From: Clostridium aminobutyricum
Lineage (GTDB): Bacteria > Bacillota > Clostridia > Peptostreptococcales > Anaerovoracaceae
Assembly (NCBI RefSeq): GCF_017255415.1
Contig: NZ_JAFJZZ010000001.1
Span: 1,054,001-1,118,000 of the forward strand
Reading direction: 5' to 3'
DNA length: 64,000 bases
The translations under genes were made by a program, and so were the position numbers. The notes below the pieces were generated by a model, which saw nothing but the letters and a program-made list of their open reading frames with translations, had not been told where the DNA came from and ran no database searches. This document shows positions 35,233 to 44,178 of the stretch, piece by piece (within the stretch, counting starts at the first letter, position 1; every line of letters begins with the position of its first letter).

Positions 35233-36375
35233 TTATTTCTTGAACACGGATGCAGCGATTACGATTTTCTGAACTTCTGAAGTACCTTCATAAATTTCAG
35301 TGATCTTCGCATCTCTCATCATTCTTTCTACCGGATAATCTTTTGTATAACCATAACCACCATGTAACTGTACAGCTTTGGTTGTCACATGCATTGCTGT
35401 TTCAGCAGCAAACAATTTTGCCATTGCTGATTCCGGTCCATATGGAAGGCCTTTATTCTTCATATCTGCTGCTCTATAGATCAAAAGTCTTGCAGCTTCG
35501 ATTCTTGTTTTCATGTCCGCAATTTCAAACTGAAGGCCCTGCATCTGAGAAAGGTTCTTGCCAAACTGTTTTCTTGACTTCATGTATTCTACGGTAACAT
35601 CAAATGCACCCTGTGCAATTCCAAGAGCCTGAGAAGCAATTCCAATACGACCTCCATCTAAAGTGGACATCGCAACTTTAAAACCTGCGCCAAGTCCTCC
35701 AAGTAAATTTTCTTTTGGAACTTTACAGTTCTGGAATACTAGCTCTGTAGTGGAAGAAGCGCAGATGCCCATCTTATCTTCTGTCTTACCAATAGAAAAT
35801 CCTTCAAAGCCCTTTTCAACAATAAATGCACTGATGCCTTTTGTTCCTTTGGATTTATCTGTCATTGCCATAACTACAAAAGTATCTGCATATCCACCAT
35901 TTGTGATAAATACTTTTGCACCGTTAAGAAGCCAATGGTCGCCCATATCAACGGCTCTTGTTTGCTGTCCTGCAGCGTCAGTTCCTGCATTTGGTTCAGT
36001 CAGACCGAATGCACCAAGATGTTCACCCTTTGCAAGCGGAACCAGATATTTCTGTTTCTGCTCTTTTGTACCCCATGCATAGATTGGCCAAGCACAAAGA
36101 GAAGTGTGTGCAGAGCAGATAACACCTGTGGATGCGCATACTCTTGATAATTCTTCAACTGTGATCGCATAAGAAATATAGTCCCCGCCGGAACCGCCGT
36201 ACTCTTCTGAGAACGGAACTCCAAGCAAACCATATCGCTTCATTTGCTCTACTGTTTCTACCGGAAACCTATGCTCTTTGTCAATGTCTGCAGCGATAGG
36301 CTCAACTTCGTTAACAGCAAACTCTCTTACCATTTTTCTTACAAACTCTTGTTCTTTCGTTAGTTGAAAGTTCAT
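35233..36375 (-). CDS. bcd: butyryl-CoA dehydrogenase (short-chain acyl-CoA dehydrogenase)
   Basis: A 380-aa flavoprotein of normal length. FAD and substrate motifs are present (FGLTEPNAGTDAAG, VFITNGGYAD) and the catalytic base E363 sits in IYEGTSEVQ. It reduces crotonyl-CoA, the product of the crotonase at 3603-4379. It is the first gene of the operon and lies 64 bases from etfB. Thiolase and 3-hydroxybutyryl-CoA dehydrogenase are not in the window. Another short acyl-CoA or amino-acid-derived acyl-CoA is a possible substrate. Confidence 0.9.
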   Translation of the reverse strand: MNFQLTKEQEFVRKMVREFAVNEVEPIAADIDKEHRFPVETVEQMKRYGLLGVPFSEEYGGSGGDYISYAITVEELSRVCASTGVICSAHTSLCAWPIYAWGTKEQKQKYLVPLAKGEHLGAFGLTEPNAGTDAAGQQTRAVDMGDHWLLNGAKVFITNGGYADTFVVMAMTDKSKGTKGISAFIVEKGFEGFSIGKTEDKMGICASSTTELVFQNCKVPKENLLGGLGAGFKVAMSTLDGGRIGIASQALGIAQGAFDVTVEYMKSRKQFGKNLSQMQGLQFEIADMKTRIEAARLLIYRAADMKNKGLPYGPESAMAKLFAAETAMHVTTKAVQLHGGYGYTKDYPVERMMRDAKITEIYEGTSEVQKIVIAASVFKK

Positions 36376-36483
36376 GTAAATGCCTCCTTAAATCATTAAT
36401 AACGGCCATGTTCTCCATAAAGGCCGCAATTGGTTTCGCTTACAAATTCAGACAAAATTTCATCTAATTTCATAAGCTTATGT

Positions 36484-36542
36484 TAGTTAAATATATAACA
36501 GCATATACTATACATTTAACAATACTTTCTTCAGTTTTGCAA
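36484..36542 (-). promoter_or_regulatory. predicted bcd-etf promoter with Rex-like operator
   Basis: Minus-strand TTGCAA (36542-36537), 17 bases, TTAAAT (36519-36514). A TTGTTAA half-site (36522-36516) overlaps the -10. An inverted repeat GTTAA-ATAT-ATAAC lies just after the start (within 36484-36501), matching 11 of the 14 defined bases of TTGTTAA-N4-TTAACAA. Rex is known to control butyrate genes in Clostridia. Confidence 0.5.
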
Positions 36543-36841
36543 GACTTTTTTTAGTACTTTACGTAGTGTTTCAATAAAATATTTTGTTTTTAGTTAATAG
36601 TCAAACAATTCAGCAAAATAGCGGATTAATAGCATTTAATCCAGAGTAAAAATACAAAATTTATTGAATTTTTAATTAATTCTAGGCGGATTCTTTCTAT
36701 AACATGAGGAATAAGTTCTTTATAAATTTGCTACCTTTTTCACAAAAACGTAATTTATTTAATTTGTGTTTGACACACAATTTTTAAATAATCTTCTTTC
36801 ATATTTCGTTTTTATTCTTCCGCCTAGCGGCTAAATCAGAC
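36543..36841. other. AT-rich intergenic stretch upstream of bcd
   Basis: I see no gene, repeat or structured RNA in this part of the 500-base gap. Confidence 0.4.
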
Positions 36842-36871
36842 AAAAACAGAGCTAATTATTTTAGCTCTGTT
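36842..36871 (-). terminator. rho-independent terminator of the spoIIA operon
   Basis: AACAGAGCTAA pairs with TTAGCTCTGTT around TTATT, followed on the minus strand by five T residues. Confidence 0.85.
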
Positions 36872-36883
36872 CCAATACTTTTT

Positions 36884-37636
36884 TTATTCAGATGCAGCAG
36901 TCCGTATTCCTTCTAAAACTCTTTTCTCAATCCTGGACACCTGTACTTGTGATATGCCTAACAAATCAGCAATTTGCTGTTGAGTCATATCCCTAAAATA
37001 CCGTAATATAATAATTTTCCTCTCTTTCTCAGCAAGTCTTCCGATAATATTCTTTAGGTAAATGGCATCCACTAAATTGGATTCTTCATCATGATATCCT
37101 TCCCCGCTGCTGCCTGTGCTGTATTGCTTGGAGCTTTCAGGATCGTCAATACTCGCTACATTATATAAGGCATCGGCAGCCTCTATCAATTCAAGCACTT
37201 TTTCACTTGGGATGCCCATTTCTTTTGAAATAACGCTCAATTTAGGATAAACACCATGCTGATTGTAATAGTCATCCCTGATTTGATTCATCTGTTTAAT
37301 TTCTAATTTCATTTGACGGCTGACCTTTATCCGGCCGTCATCTCTTATGTACCTTTTTATCTCGCCTAATATCATCGGCACCGCATAGGTAGAGAACATG
37401 ACATCGTAGCTTGCATCAAACCGTTCAATGGATTTCAATAGTCCCATATACCCGATTTGTACCAAATCCTCCAGTTCGTATCCTGTTCCTAAATATTTTA
37501 ATGCAAGGCTTTTCACCAGACCGGTATTTTGCGAAACCAATAATTCTCTTGCTTCCTCATCCCCGTTTTTGGCCCGTTCTATCAACGCATAGGTATCCTC
37601 TTTGTTAATATTATAACTATAACTCATACCCAGCAT
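36884..37636 (-). CDS. sigF: RNA polymerase forespore sigma factor SigF
   Basis: A 250-aa sigma-70-family protein with region 2 (LVQIGYMGLLKSIERFDASYDVMFSTYAVPMILGEIKRYI split over the core), a region 3 helix set, and the region 4 HTH (TQQQIADLLGISQVQVSRIEKRVLEGI). SigF and SigG are alike in sequence; position after spoIIAA and spoIIAB identifies SigF, the first forespore-specific factor. It overlaps the end of spoIIAB by 20 bases. The ATG three codons inside (37627) is an equally possible start. Confidence 0.92.
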   Translation of the reverse strand: MLGMSYSYNINKEDTYALIERAKNGDEEARELLVSQNTGLVKSLALKYLGTGYELEDLVQIGYMGLLKSIERFDASYDVMFSTYAVPMILGEIKRYIRDDGRIKVSRQMKLEIKQMNQIRDDYYNQHGVYPKLSVISKEMGIPSEKVLELIEAADALYNVASIDDPESSKQYSTGSSGEGYHDEESNLVDAIYLKNIIGRLAEKERKIIILRYFRDMTQQQIADLLGISQVQVSRIEKRVLEGIRTAASE

Positions 37637-38054
37637 CCAGACTCTTTATCATTAAAACTTTAGTGCCAGAACCTAATGCAGATTCTACCTCAACCTTATC
37701 CATAAAGCTTTCCATTACGGTAAAGCCCATGCCCGCGCGTTCTTCTTGATTGCCGGTCGTAAATAAAGGTTCCCTCGCTTTATTGACATCTTCGATTCCT
37801 ATGCCTTTGTCTTCCACTATAATAGAAAGTTTTCGGTCTTCATTGATTCTGCATTCAACCACAACGATTCCGTCTTTGATTCCTTTGTATCCGTGAATAA
37901 TTGCATTGCTCACCGCTTCAGAAACCCCTGTTTTAATTTCCGCAATTTCTTCAATGGTGGGATCTACTTCGGCAAAGAATGCCGCTACTGCTGCTCTGGC
38001 AAAACTCTCATTAGCGGATAACGCCATAAATTCTAACCTCATTTTATTTTCCAT
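37617..38054 (-). CDS. spoIIAB: anti-sigma F factor (serine kinase)
   Basis: The 145-aa GHKL-family kinase has the N box EAVSNAIIHGYKG, the G1 box VEDKGIGIEDV and the G2 region ERAGMGFTVMESF. It binds and inhibits SigF and phosphorylates SpoIIAA. The ATG at 38054 has GGAGGG 8 bases upstream and overlaps the spoIIAA stop; the longer frame to 38081 is rejected. Confidence 0.93.
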   Translation of the reverse strand: MENKMRLEFMALSANESFARAAVAAFFAEVDPTIEEIAEIKTGVSEAVSNAIIHGYKGIKDGIVVVECRINEDRKLSIIVEDKGIGIEDVNKAREPLFTTGNQEERAGMGFTVMESFMDKVEVESALGSGTKVLMIKSLDAGYEL

Positions 38055-38436
38055 CCTCTGCACCCTCCAATTCTTCATCATTATCCTTTGTGCTTATCAA
38101 TTCCTGAAATGCTTCATCCAAGCTGTCACGGCTGGACACGATCGTAAAGATTCCTGCCATCTCTAATATCAGCGTTACATACTTTGAGCAACCGATTAGG
38201 ACAATATTTCCTCCTTTTTCTTTCACTTTATTATATCTGCCCATAACAACCCCGATTCCGGAGCTATCCATAAATTCAACTTTTGAAAAGTCCATCACTA
38301 AATGCTTCGTTTTAAAGGTATCAATGGTTTTATCTATTTCCTCACGGGCCTGAGCTGCTTGATGATGATCTAAGTCCCCTGCAATATCCACTACCAAAAC
38401 ATCATCTTTCATTTTAAAGTCCAAATATGTTTGCAT
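38044..38436 (-). CDS. spoIIAA: anti-anti-sigma F factor
   Basis: A 130-aa STAS-domain protein with the phospho-acceptor serine in FMDSSGIGVVMGRY (S58/S59). Unphosphorylated, it displaces SigF from SpoIIAB. The C-terminal KDNDEELEGAEDGK tail is longer and more acidic than the usual 117-aa protein. The ribosome binding site AGAAGGGGG lies 8 bases before the ATG and can pair with a segment further upstream. Confidence 0.93.
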   Translation of the reverse strand: MQTYLDFKMKDDVLVVDIAGDLDHHQAAQAREEIDKTIDTFKTKHLVMDFSKVEFMDSSGIGVVMGRYNKVKEKGGNIVLIGCSKYVTLILEMAGIFTIVSSRDSLDEAFQELISTKDNDEELEGAEDGK

Positions 38437-38477
38437 AAAAAAACCCCCTTCTCTTTTGTAAGCCTACTCCATTCATA

Positions 38478-38506
38478 ATTATAGTACGTATGAATAAGCT
38501 TGTCCT
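38478..38506 (-). promoter_or_regulatory. promoter candidate for the spoIIA operon
   Basis: Minus-strand AGGACA (38506-38501), 17 bases, TATAAT (38483-38478). This reads as a sigma-A type. The expected SigH pattern (AGGAWWW-N11-GAAT) is not clear, although AAGGACAA at the same place resembles a SigH -35. Confidence 0.4.
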
Positions 38507-38570
38507 TAAGAGAATAAGGGGTTTTCATTCTATTTTTGTCGAAGTTCCAATAAATCCCTCGATAAATTCA

Positions 38571-39758
38571 CTAATCTCTCGGATAAATCGTTATCGTTTT
38601 CGTGGATTCCACCGCTGCATTGATTAACCCTTCTGCATCCAAGCGACTTTCCGAATTCAAAATCTTATCCAGTTTTGGCTTTGTCGTCGGGTGTTTTGGC
38701 AAGAAGACGGTGCAGCAGTCTTCATAAGGCTGAATGGAGGTTTCAAAGGTTCCTATCTCTTTTGCTTTGTCCATAATATCCACTTTGTCCATTGCAATGA
38801 GAGGTCTCATGACAGGCATCTTCACGGATGCATCCGTTACCACAAGTGCCTCGGCTGTTTGACTGGCAACTTGCCCTAGATTTTCACCGGTAATCAGCAT
38901 GGTGCAATCTTTTTCCTGCGCAATTCGTTCTGCAATTCGCATCATAAACCGGCGTACAAGAATAGTCGTTTCTTCTTCCGGACAATGCTGCACAATCTCC
39001 TCTTGGATCGGTAACAGATTAATCACATGCATTTTAAACCGTCCGCAATAGCTCGCTACAATACTTGCCAGTTCCTCCACCTTCTCCTGAGCTCGCTCAC
39101 TGGTATACGGATAGGAATGAAAATGGATCGCTTCAATCAGCATTCCTCTTTTTGCCATCATCCAAGCGGCAACCGGGCTGTCAATCCCGCCGGAAAGCAG
39201 AATCAAACCTTTACCGTTTGTTCCAAGCGGCAAGCCGCCGAACCCCGAAATTTTCTGTTCATAAATATAAGATTGATCTCTCCTGACATCTACAAACAAT
39301 AGACAATCCGGATGGTGAACATCTACTTTCAACACCTTACACCCGATGAGTACTTTACCTCCGATTATTTTCCCAATATCGGGCGATTGAATCGGAAAGG
39401 TCTTGTCGGCACGCTTTGCCTCTACTTTAAAAGTATGGATTCCTTTCTCTTCAATCAGCTTCAGCATATACTCCACAGCAGCTTCTCCGATCCGATCTAT
39501 ATCTGATTCCACTTCCACAGCCGGACTGATGGAAGCGACACCAAAAACCTTTGATATCTGTCCGATAATTTCTTCTGCTGGGATCTTTTGATCGGCACGA
39601 ACAAAAATAAGCCCCTCATGTCTTTTCACTTCAACATGATCGTATTTTTTCAGCATTTTTTTTATTCGTTCAACCAACATTCGTTCAAAGTAAGGCTTAT
39701 TTAATCCTTTTAAAGCAACCTCGCCGCATCTTACTATATATACTTTTCTATCGTCCAT
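38571..39758 (-). CDS. thiI: tRNA 4-thiouridine synthase ThiI
   Basis: The 395-aa protein has an N-terminal ferredoxin-like and THUMP region (about 1-165) and a PP-loop ATP pyrophosphatase domain with LLSGGIDSPVAAWMM (about 187-200). The C-terminal rhodanese domain of the enterobacterial enzyme is absent, as usual in Firmicutes. It makes s4U8 in tRNA with sulfur from the cysteine desulfurase encoded 27 bases upstream, and may also supply the thiazole pathway. Confidence 0.93.
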   Translation of the reverse strand: MDDRKVYIVRCGEVALKGLNKPYFERMLVERIKKMLKKYDHVEVKRHEGLIFVRADQKIPAEEIIGQISKVFGVASISPAVEVESDIDRIGEAAVEYMLKLIEEKGIHTFKVEAKRADKTFPIQSPDIGKIIGGKVLIGCKVLKVDVHHPDCLLFVDVRRDQSYIYEQKISGFGGLPLGTNGKGLILLSGGIDSPVAAWMMAKRGMLIEAIHFHSYPYTSERAQEKVEELASIVASYCGRFKMHVINLLPIQEEIVQHCPEEETTILVRRFMMRIAERIAQEKDCTMLITGENLGQVASQTAEALVVTDASVKMPVMRPLIAMDKVDIMDKAKEIGTFETSIQPYEDCCTVFLPKHPTTKPKLDKILNSESRLDAEGLINAAVESTKTITIYPRD

Positions 39759-39785
39759 TATTCCCTCCGCTTATTTACATGATAT

Positions 39786-40973
39786 TTATCTAAAACTGCC
39801 TAATTTCCTAAATTTCGTTACAGCAGACTTTACATGCTCCAATACATAGTCCATTTCCTCCATGGTATTGAATTCATTAAAGCTGAAACGTATGGCTGAT
39901 TCAATTTCTTTACTGTTTAAACCCATTGCCTTCAGCACATGACTCTGCCCGTTCTTATTAGAAGAACATGCCGAGCCGATGGAAACATAAATGTCTGCCT
40001 GTTCCAACGTATGCAGGATCACTTCTCCCCTCGTGCCCAAAAATGAAATATTCAGCACCGAAGGGCTGCACAAGCCGCTCTCACCCGACAAGGTGTCTTG
40101 TTCTACACCATTCACCTTGATATCCTTTATCTCTTCTTTTATGCCTTTCAGCAAATAATTTCTTGCCTCCGACATGGCTAGAATTCTCTTCTCAAAATTT
40201 TCACGAATCTGCTTTGCCGCATGTCCAAAACCTACGATAGCAGGTACATTTTCTGTGCCTGACCGCATATTCTTTTCCTGGCCTCCACCGATCAAATAAG
40301 GCTCAATCGTTAATCCCTTTCGAATATACAGGGCACCAATGCCTTTCGGTCCATGAATCTTATGACCGCTTACCGAGATTAAATCAACGCCCTGAAAGGA
40401 CATCGGAATTTTACCCAAGGCTTGAACCGCATCGGTATGAAACAAGATGTCCGTCCCCTTTGCTTTATTGTACTCATTTTTTATCCGAATGATTTCTTCA
40501 AGAGGTTCAACCGTTCCTACTTCATTATTGACACCCATTACAGAAATCAGTATCGTTGCCTCGTCTACAGCTTCCTGTAATGCTTTTACGTCCAGATTGC
40601 CTTTTTCATCTACGCCAATATATTCTACGATATAATAACCTTGTCCTTCTAATCTTTTAACCGTTTCCAATACAGCCGGATGCTCCACAGCCGTTGTAAT
40701 AATTTTATTTCCTCTTCTTTTCCGAGCAGATGCAGTGCCGAGTAAGGCCATATTATCCGCTTCTGTACCCCCAGAGGTAAATACAATCTCTTCCGACTTC
40801 GCTCCTAAAGCTAACGCAATCTCTTTTCTGGCATTTTTGATTCCCTTTTCGGCCTGAATCCCTAATCTATGCAGAGAAGAAGGATTTCCAAAATCCTTTT
40901 TCATATATTCCGTCATTATCTCTGTAACAGAGTCGTATTGTCTGGTTGTCGCACTATTATCCAAATATACCAT
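39786..40973 (-). CDS. cysteine desulfurase (NifS/IscS family)
   Basis: A 395-aa PLP enzyme with the lysine in SGHKIHGPKGIGALYI and the catalytic cysteine in SIGSACSSNKNG. The long Cys loop indicates the group I (NifS/IscS) type rather than SufS. It is in an operon with thiI, so it likely is the sulfur donor for tRNA thiolation; a wider role in Fe-S assembly is possible given how many Fe-S proteins this region encodes. Confidence 0.92.
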   Translation of the reverse strand: MVYLDNSATTRQYDSVTEIMTEYMKKDFGNPSSLHRLGIQAEKGIKNARKEIALALGAKSEEIVFTSGGTEADNMALLGTASARKRRGNKIITTAVEHPAVLETVKRLEGQGYYIVEYIGVDEKGNLDVKALQEAVDEATILISVMGVNNEVGTVEPLEEIIRIKNEYNKAKGTDILFHTDAVQALGKIPMSFQGVDLISVSGHKIHGPKGIGALYIRKGLTIEPYLIGGGQEKNMRSGTENVPAIVGFGHAAKQIRENFEKRILAMSEARNYLLKGIKEEIKDIKVNGVEQDTLSGESGLCSPSVLNISFLGTRGEVILHTLEQADIYVSIGSACSSNKNGQSHVLKAMGLNSKEIESAIRFSFNEFNTMEEMDYVLEHVKSAVTKFRKLGSFR

Positions 40974-41012
40974 TTCATTTTACCTATTCTACCTATTGAT
41001 TATTGATTTAAA

Positions 41013-41200
41013 AAAATGGCTTCGCCATTCCGCTAAGGAACCCAACGGCTACGCCTCCGACTCACTTCGCTCCCTGCTGTCCGTTTTGCCTTGCCAAGCA
41101 AGCTTGGGGCAAAAAGGCTATGGTTCCCTTCGGCGCCCGCTTTGCGAGCTGAGCACCCTCCTTTATCGGCAAAGAGGCTCCTCCCCTCTGCACTTCCCCT
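41013..41200. repeat. degenerate repeat region sharing a 43-bp core with the 85-bp array
   Basis: 41076-41118 is identical to part of the repeat unit at 2263-2517, including the CCAAGC-AA-GCTTGG hairpin. The flanks differ: an ATGGC-TTC-GCCAT hairpin at the left and, near 41173, an AGAGG...CCTCT element similar to the terminator at 61557. The open frame seen here (40996-41217) has no ribosome binding site and is a product of the repeat. Confidence 0.7.
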
Positions 41201-41215
41201 GTTATCCTATCGGAT

Positions 41216-41246
41216 AAAAAGGAAGAGGAATTTCTCCCTCTTCCTT
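41216..41246 (-). terminator. rho-independent terminator of rny
   Basis: AAGGAAGAGG pairs with CCTCTTCCTT; the minus strand ends in TTTTTAT. Confidence 0.75.
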
Positions 41247-41292
41247 AGATAATTAACAATTTTAATTAAAATGCAAATACTTTTTGATTATG

Positions 41293-42846
41293 CTATTTAG
41301 CAAAATCAATGGCTCTCATCTCTCTCAAAACATTTACTTTAATCTGTCCCGGATATTCAAGCTCGCTTTCGATTTTCTTTGAAATTTCTCTTGCTAAGAA
41401 TACAAGTTCTTCATCTTTGACTTCATCAGGTTTTGCTATAATTCTGATTTCTCTTCCAGCTTGAATTGCATACGCTTTCTCAACGCCAACAGTAGTTGTA
41501 GCGATTTCTTCAAGCTTTTGAAGCCTCTTGATATAAGATTCCAGGGTTTCTCTTCTGGCTCCAGGCCGAGCGGCGGATAAAGCATCTGCTGCAGCGATAA
41601 GCACGGCTTCTAAGCTCTTTGGTTCATAGTCACCATGATGTGCTGCCATACCGTTAATAACAGCTTCAGATTCTTTATATTTTCTAAGTACATCAATCCC
41701 TATGTCCACGTGAGTACCTTCCACCTCATGATCCAAGGCTTTTCCAATATCATGAAGCAAACCAGCCCTCTTAGCCAGCTTTGTATCCATACCTAACTCA
41801 CTCGCCATTAATCCTGCTAAATGAGCTACTTCTATGGAATGATTCAATACGTTCTGTCCATATGAAGTTCTATACTTCAATCTTCCTAACAGTTTTATTA
41901 ATTCAGGATGGAAATTGTGAATACCAATTTCAAAAGTTGCCTGCTCTCCTGCTTCTTTTATGATAGAGTTTACTTCTTTTTCAGACTTCTCTACCATTTC
42001 CTCAATTCTCGCAGGATGTATTCTTCCGTCTACAATCAACTTTTCTAAAGCTAGCCTCGCAATTTCTCTCTTAACAGGGTCAAATCCTGATAAAATAACT
42101 GCTTCTGGTGTGTCATCAATAATTAGATCGATTCCCGTTAAAGTTTCGATAGCTCTGATGTTTCTCCCTTCTCGTCCGATGATTCTTCCCTTCATTTCAT
42201 CGTTTGGCAGGGCAACAACAGAAACAGTACTTTCTGCTACATGATCAGCGGCACATCGTTGAATAGCTCCGATAATAATTTCCTTCGCCTTCTTGTCCCC
42301 TTCTTCTTTAGCCTTTGATTCAATATCTTTGATCATCAAAGAAGCTTCCACTCTTATTTCTTTCTCTACATTCGAAAGTAAGACTGCCTTTGCTTCTTCT
42401 ACCGTATACCCTGATATTCTCTCAAGTTCTTCTAACTGCCTTTGAATAAATCCATCTAGTTCTTTTTGTTTATCAATTAATGATTGCTCTTTGTTTGTAA
42501 TGCTTTCTTCTTTCTTTTCCAGGTTTTCGATTTTTCTATCGACAGTTTCTTCTTTTTGTATCAATCTTTTTTCAGATCGTTGAATTTCGGCTCTTCTTTC
42601 GCGAATTTCACGTTCAATTTCGCTTCGCATTTTATGAGCCTCTTCTTTAGCCTCTAGTGTGATTTCCTTCTTGATGGTTTCAGATTTGTTCTCAGCGTCA
42701 AGAATCAGATTCCTCGCTTTTTGTTCAGCACTCCCAATGGCTTTCTCGCCAACAGTTTTTCTGATTATATATCCAACCAATAGCCCAACAGCTATAGAAA
42801 TAATTCCCACTAATACTCTAATTAGTATCTCTGTAATATAAAACAC
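41293..42846 (-). CDS. rny: ribonuclease Y
   Basis: A 517-aa membrane-anchored endoribonuclease. N-terminal helix (about 5-25), long coiled coil (about 30-195), KH domain with [26 protein letters not shown] (split), and HD domain with [15 protein letters not shown]. RNase Y starts mRNA decay in Firmicutes. The start is odd: the GTG at 42846 directly touches GGAGGAG, leaving no spacer, while an ATT codon three codons later stands at the ideal distance. One of these must be used because no other start is close. Confidence 0.92.
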   Translation of the reverse strand: MFYITEILIRVLVGIISIAVGLLVGYIIRKTVGEKAIGSAEQKARNLILDAENKSETIKKEITLEAKEEAHKMRSEIEREIRERRAEIQRSEKRLIQKEETVDRKIENLEKKEESITNKEQSLIDKQKELDGFIQRQLEELERISGYTVEEAKAVLLSNVEKEIRVEASLMIKDIESKAKEEGDKKAKEIIIGAIQRCAADHVAESTVSVVALPNDEMKGRIIGREGRNIRAIETLTGIDLIIDDTPEAVILSGFDPVKREIARLALEKLIVDGRIHPARIEEMVEKSEKEVNSIIKEAGEQATFEIGIHNFHPELIKLLGRLKYRTSYGQNVLNHSIEVAHLAGLMASELGMDTKLAKRAGLLHDIGKALDHEVEGTHVDIGIDVLRKYKESEAVINGMAAHHGDYEPKSLEAVLIAAADALSAARPGARRETLESYIKRLQKLEEIATTTVGVEKAYAIQAGREIRIIAKPDEVKDEELVFLAREISKKIESELEYPGQIKVNVLREMRAIDFAK

Positions 42847-42942
42847 CTCCTCCTACAATATATATTGTATAGTACATAAACATAAAATATGCTGCAGCCA
42901 TAGCAACAGCGGACAAATTCTTTGCATTACTTTAATTAATTA

Positions 42943-42971
42943 TTGATATAATTACACAATACTATTATAAT
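42943..42971 (+). promoter_or_regulatory. strong predicted sigma-A promoter of rodA
   Basis: TTGATA, 17 bases, TATAAT. The start near 42978 also rules out the upstream in-frame ATG at 42970 as the start codon. Confidence 0.6.
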
Positions 42972-43011
42972 GTTTATTGTGACTCCATGTCAAGTTAATG
43001 AAAGGCAAACG

Positions 43012-44118
43012 ATGAAGTATTTTTGGAATTTATTTAAAAATATAGACAAAATTTTACTATTTCTTCCTGTATGCTTTGCGCTTATCAGTATTGTGATGAT
43101 TAGCAGCACCGCATCGCAAGGAGAATTTGTTTTTGCAAAGGACGTAAAGATTCAATTTATAGCTTATCTATTAGGTTTTTGCGCCATGTCCTGCATACTC
43201 TTAGTCGATTATAAACTGTTTGAAAACTGGGAGCGTCCGCTCTATATCGGTTCTATATTTCTCCTGCTTACGGTTTACATCCCTGGGCTTGGAGTAGAAC
43301 ATTACGGTGCGCGTTCATGGATAGACTTAAAAGTAGTTGATTTTCAGCCTTCTGAAATTGTAAAAATTACCTTTGTTATCCTAATGGCGCTTTATTTGTC
43401 AAAAAATCATGATACGTTAAAAACATATAAAGGAGTCTTTCGCGCCGGATTATATGCTTCTCCTTTTATCGTTATCGTTTTGAAGGAAGATTTAGGCGGT
43501 GCCATTGTTCTGTCCGTCATTTGGTTAGCGATGATTTTTTACGCAGGGATTGATTATAAAATCTTAGGAAAATCTGCTTGTGTATTTGTTGTAGCATTGC
43601 CGATCGTCTATCGATTTATGGCATCGCACCAAAAAGAAAGAATTGATGCATTCCTGCATCCGGACAACTTAGGTCTAGCCGGAAATTATCAAGTATGGCA
43701 ATCCAAGGTAGCCATCGGTTCCGGAGGATTCTTCGGAAAAGGATTATTTCAGGGGACTCAAAAAGAATTAAAATTTCTTCCGGTTCAAAAATCTGACTTT
43801 ATTTATTCGGTCATTGTAGAAGAATTAGGAATGATAGGAGGGGCACTTGTTATCGCCTTGTATGCCGTTTTTCTCTATAAGATCCTTAAAATTGCTTATA
43901 ATGCGAAAGAAAATTACGGCGCTCTTATAGCCATTGGTTTTATCGGAATGTTCGGTTTCCAAGTATTTGAAAATATTGCGATGACCCTCGGTGCCATGCC
44001 GGTTACCGGCATTACCCTTCCTTTCATCAGTTATGGGGGTTCCTCTGTGGTAGCCAATATGATTGCGCTGGGATTCATCCTTAATGTGGGAATCCGAAGC
44101 AAGCTCATCAATTTCTAA
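43012..44118 (+). CDS. rodA: RodA-type SEDS peptidoglycan glycosyltransferase
   Basis: A 368-aa protein with ten membrane helices. SEDS signatures are present: ARSWIDLKVVDFQPSEIVK, KEDLGGAIVL, and AIGSGGFFGKGLFQGTQKELKFLPVQKSDFIYS, followed by GITLPFISYGGSS. It polymerises glycan strands for cell elongation with PBP2, encoded in the convergent operon. AAAGG lies 6 bases before the ATG. FtsW/SpoVE cannot be fully excluded, but the location next to mre/mrdA favours RodA. Confidence 0.88.
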   Translation: MKYFWNLFKNIDKILLFLPVCFALISIVMISSTASQGEFVFAKDVKIQFIAYLLGFCAMSCILLVDYKLFENWERPLYIGSIFLLLTVYIPGLGVEHYGARSWIDLKVVDFQPSEIVKITFVILMALYLSKNHDTLKTYKGVFRAGLYASPFIVIVLKEDLGGAIVLSVIWLAMIFYAGIDYKILGKSACVFVVALPIVYRFMASHQKERIDAFLHPDNLGLAGNYQVWQSKVAIGSGGFFGKGLFQGTQKELKFLPVQKSDFIYSVIVEELGMIGGALVIALYAVFLYKILKIAYNAKENYGALIAIGFIGMFGFQVFENIAMTLGAMPVTGITLPFISYGGSSVVANMIALGFILNVGIRSKLINF

Positions 44119-44136
44119 CGATAGGTATCCATAAAG

Positions 44137-44166
44137 AAAAAAGCCTGATTCAAATGAATCAGGCTT
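44137..44166. terminator. bidirectional rho-independent terminator between rodA and minD
   Basis: AAAAAAGCCTGATTC pairs with GAATCAGGCTTTTT around AAAT; T runs on both strands. Confidence 0.92.
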
Positions 44167-44178
44167 TTTATATAGACT

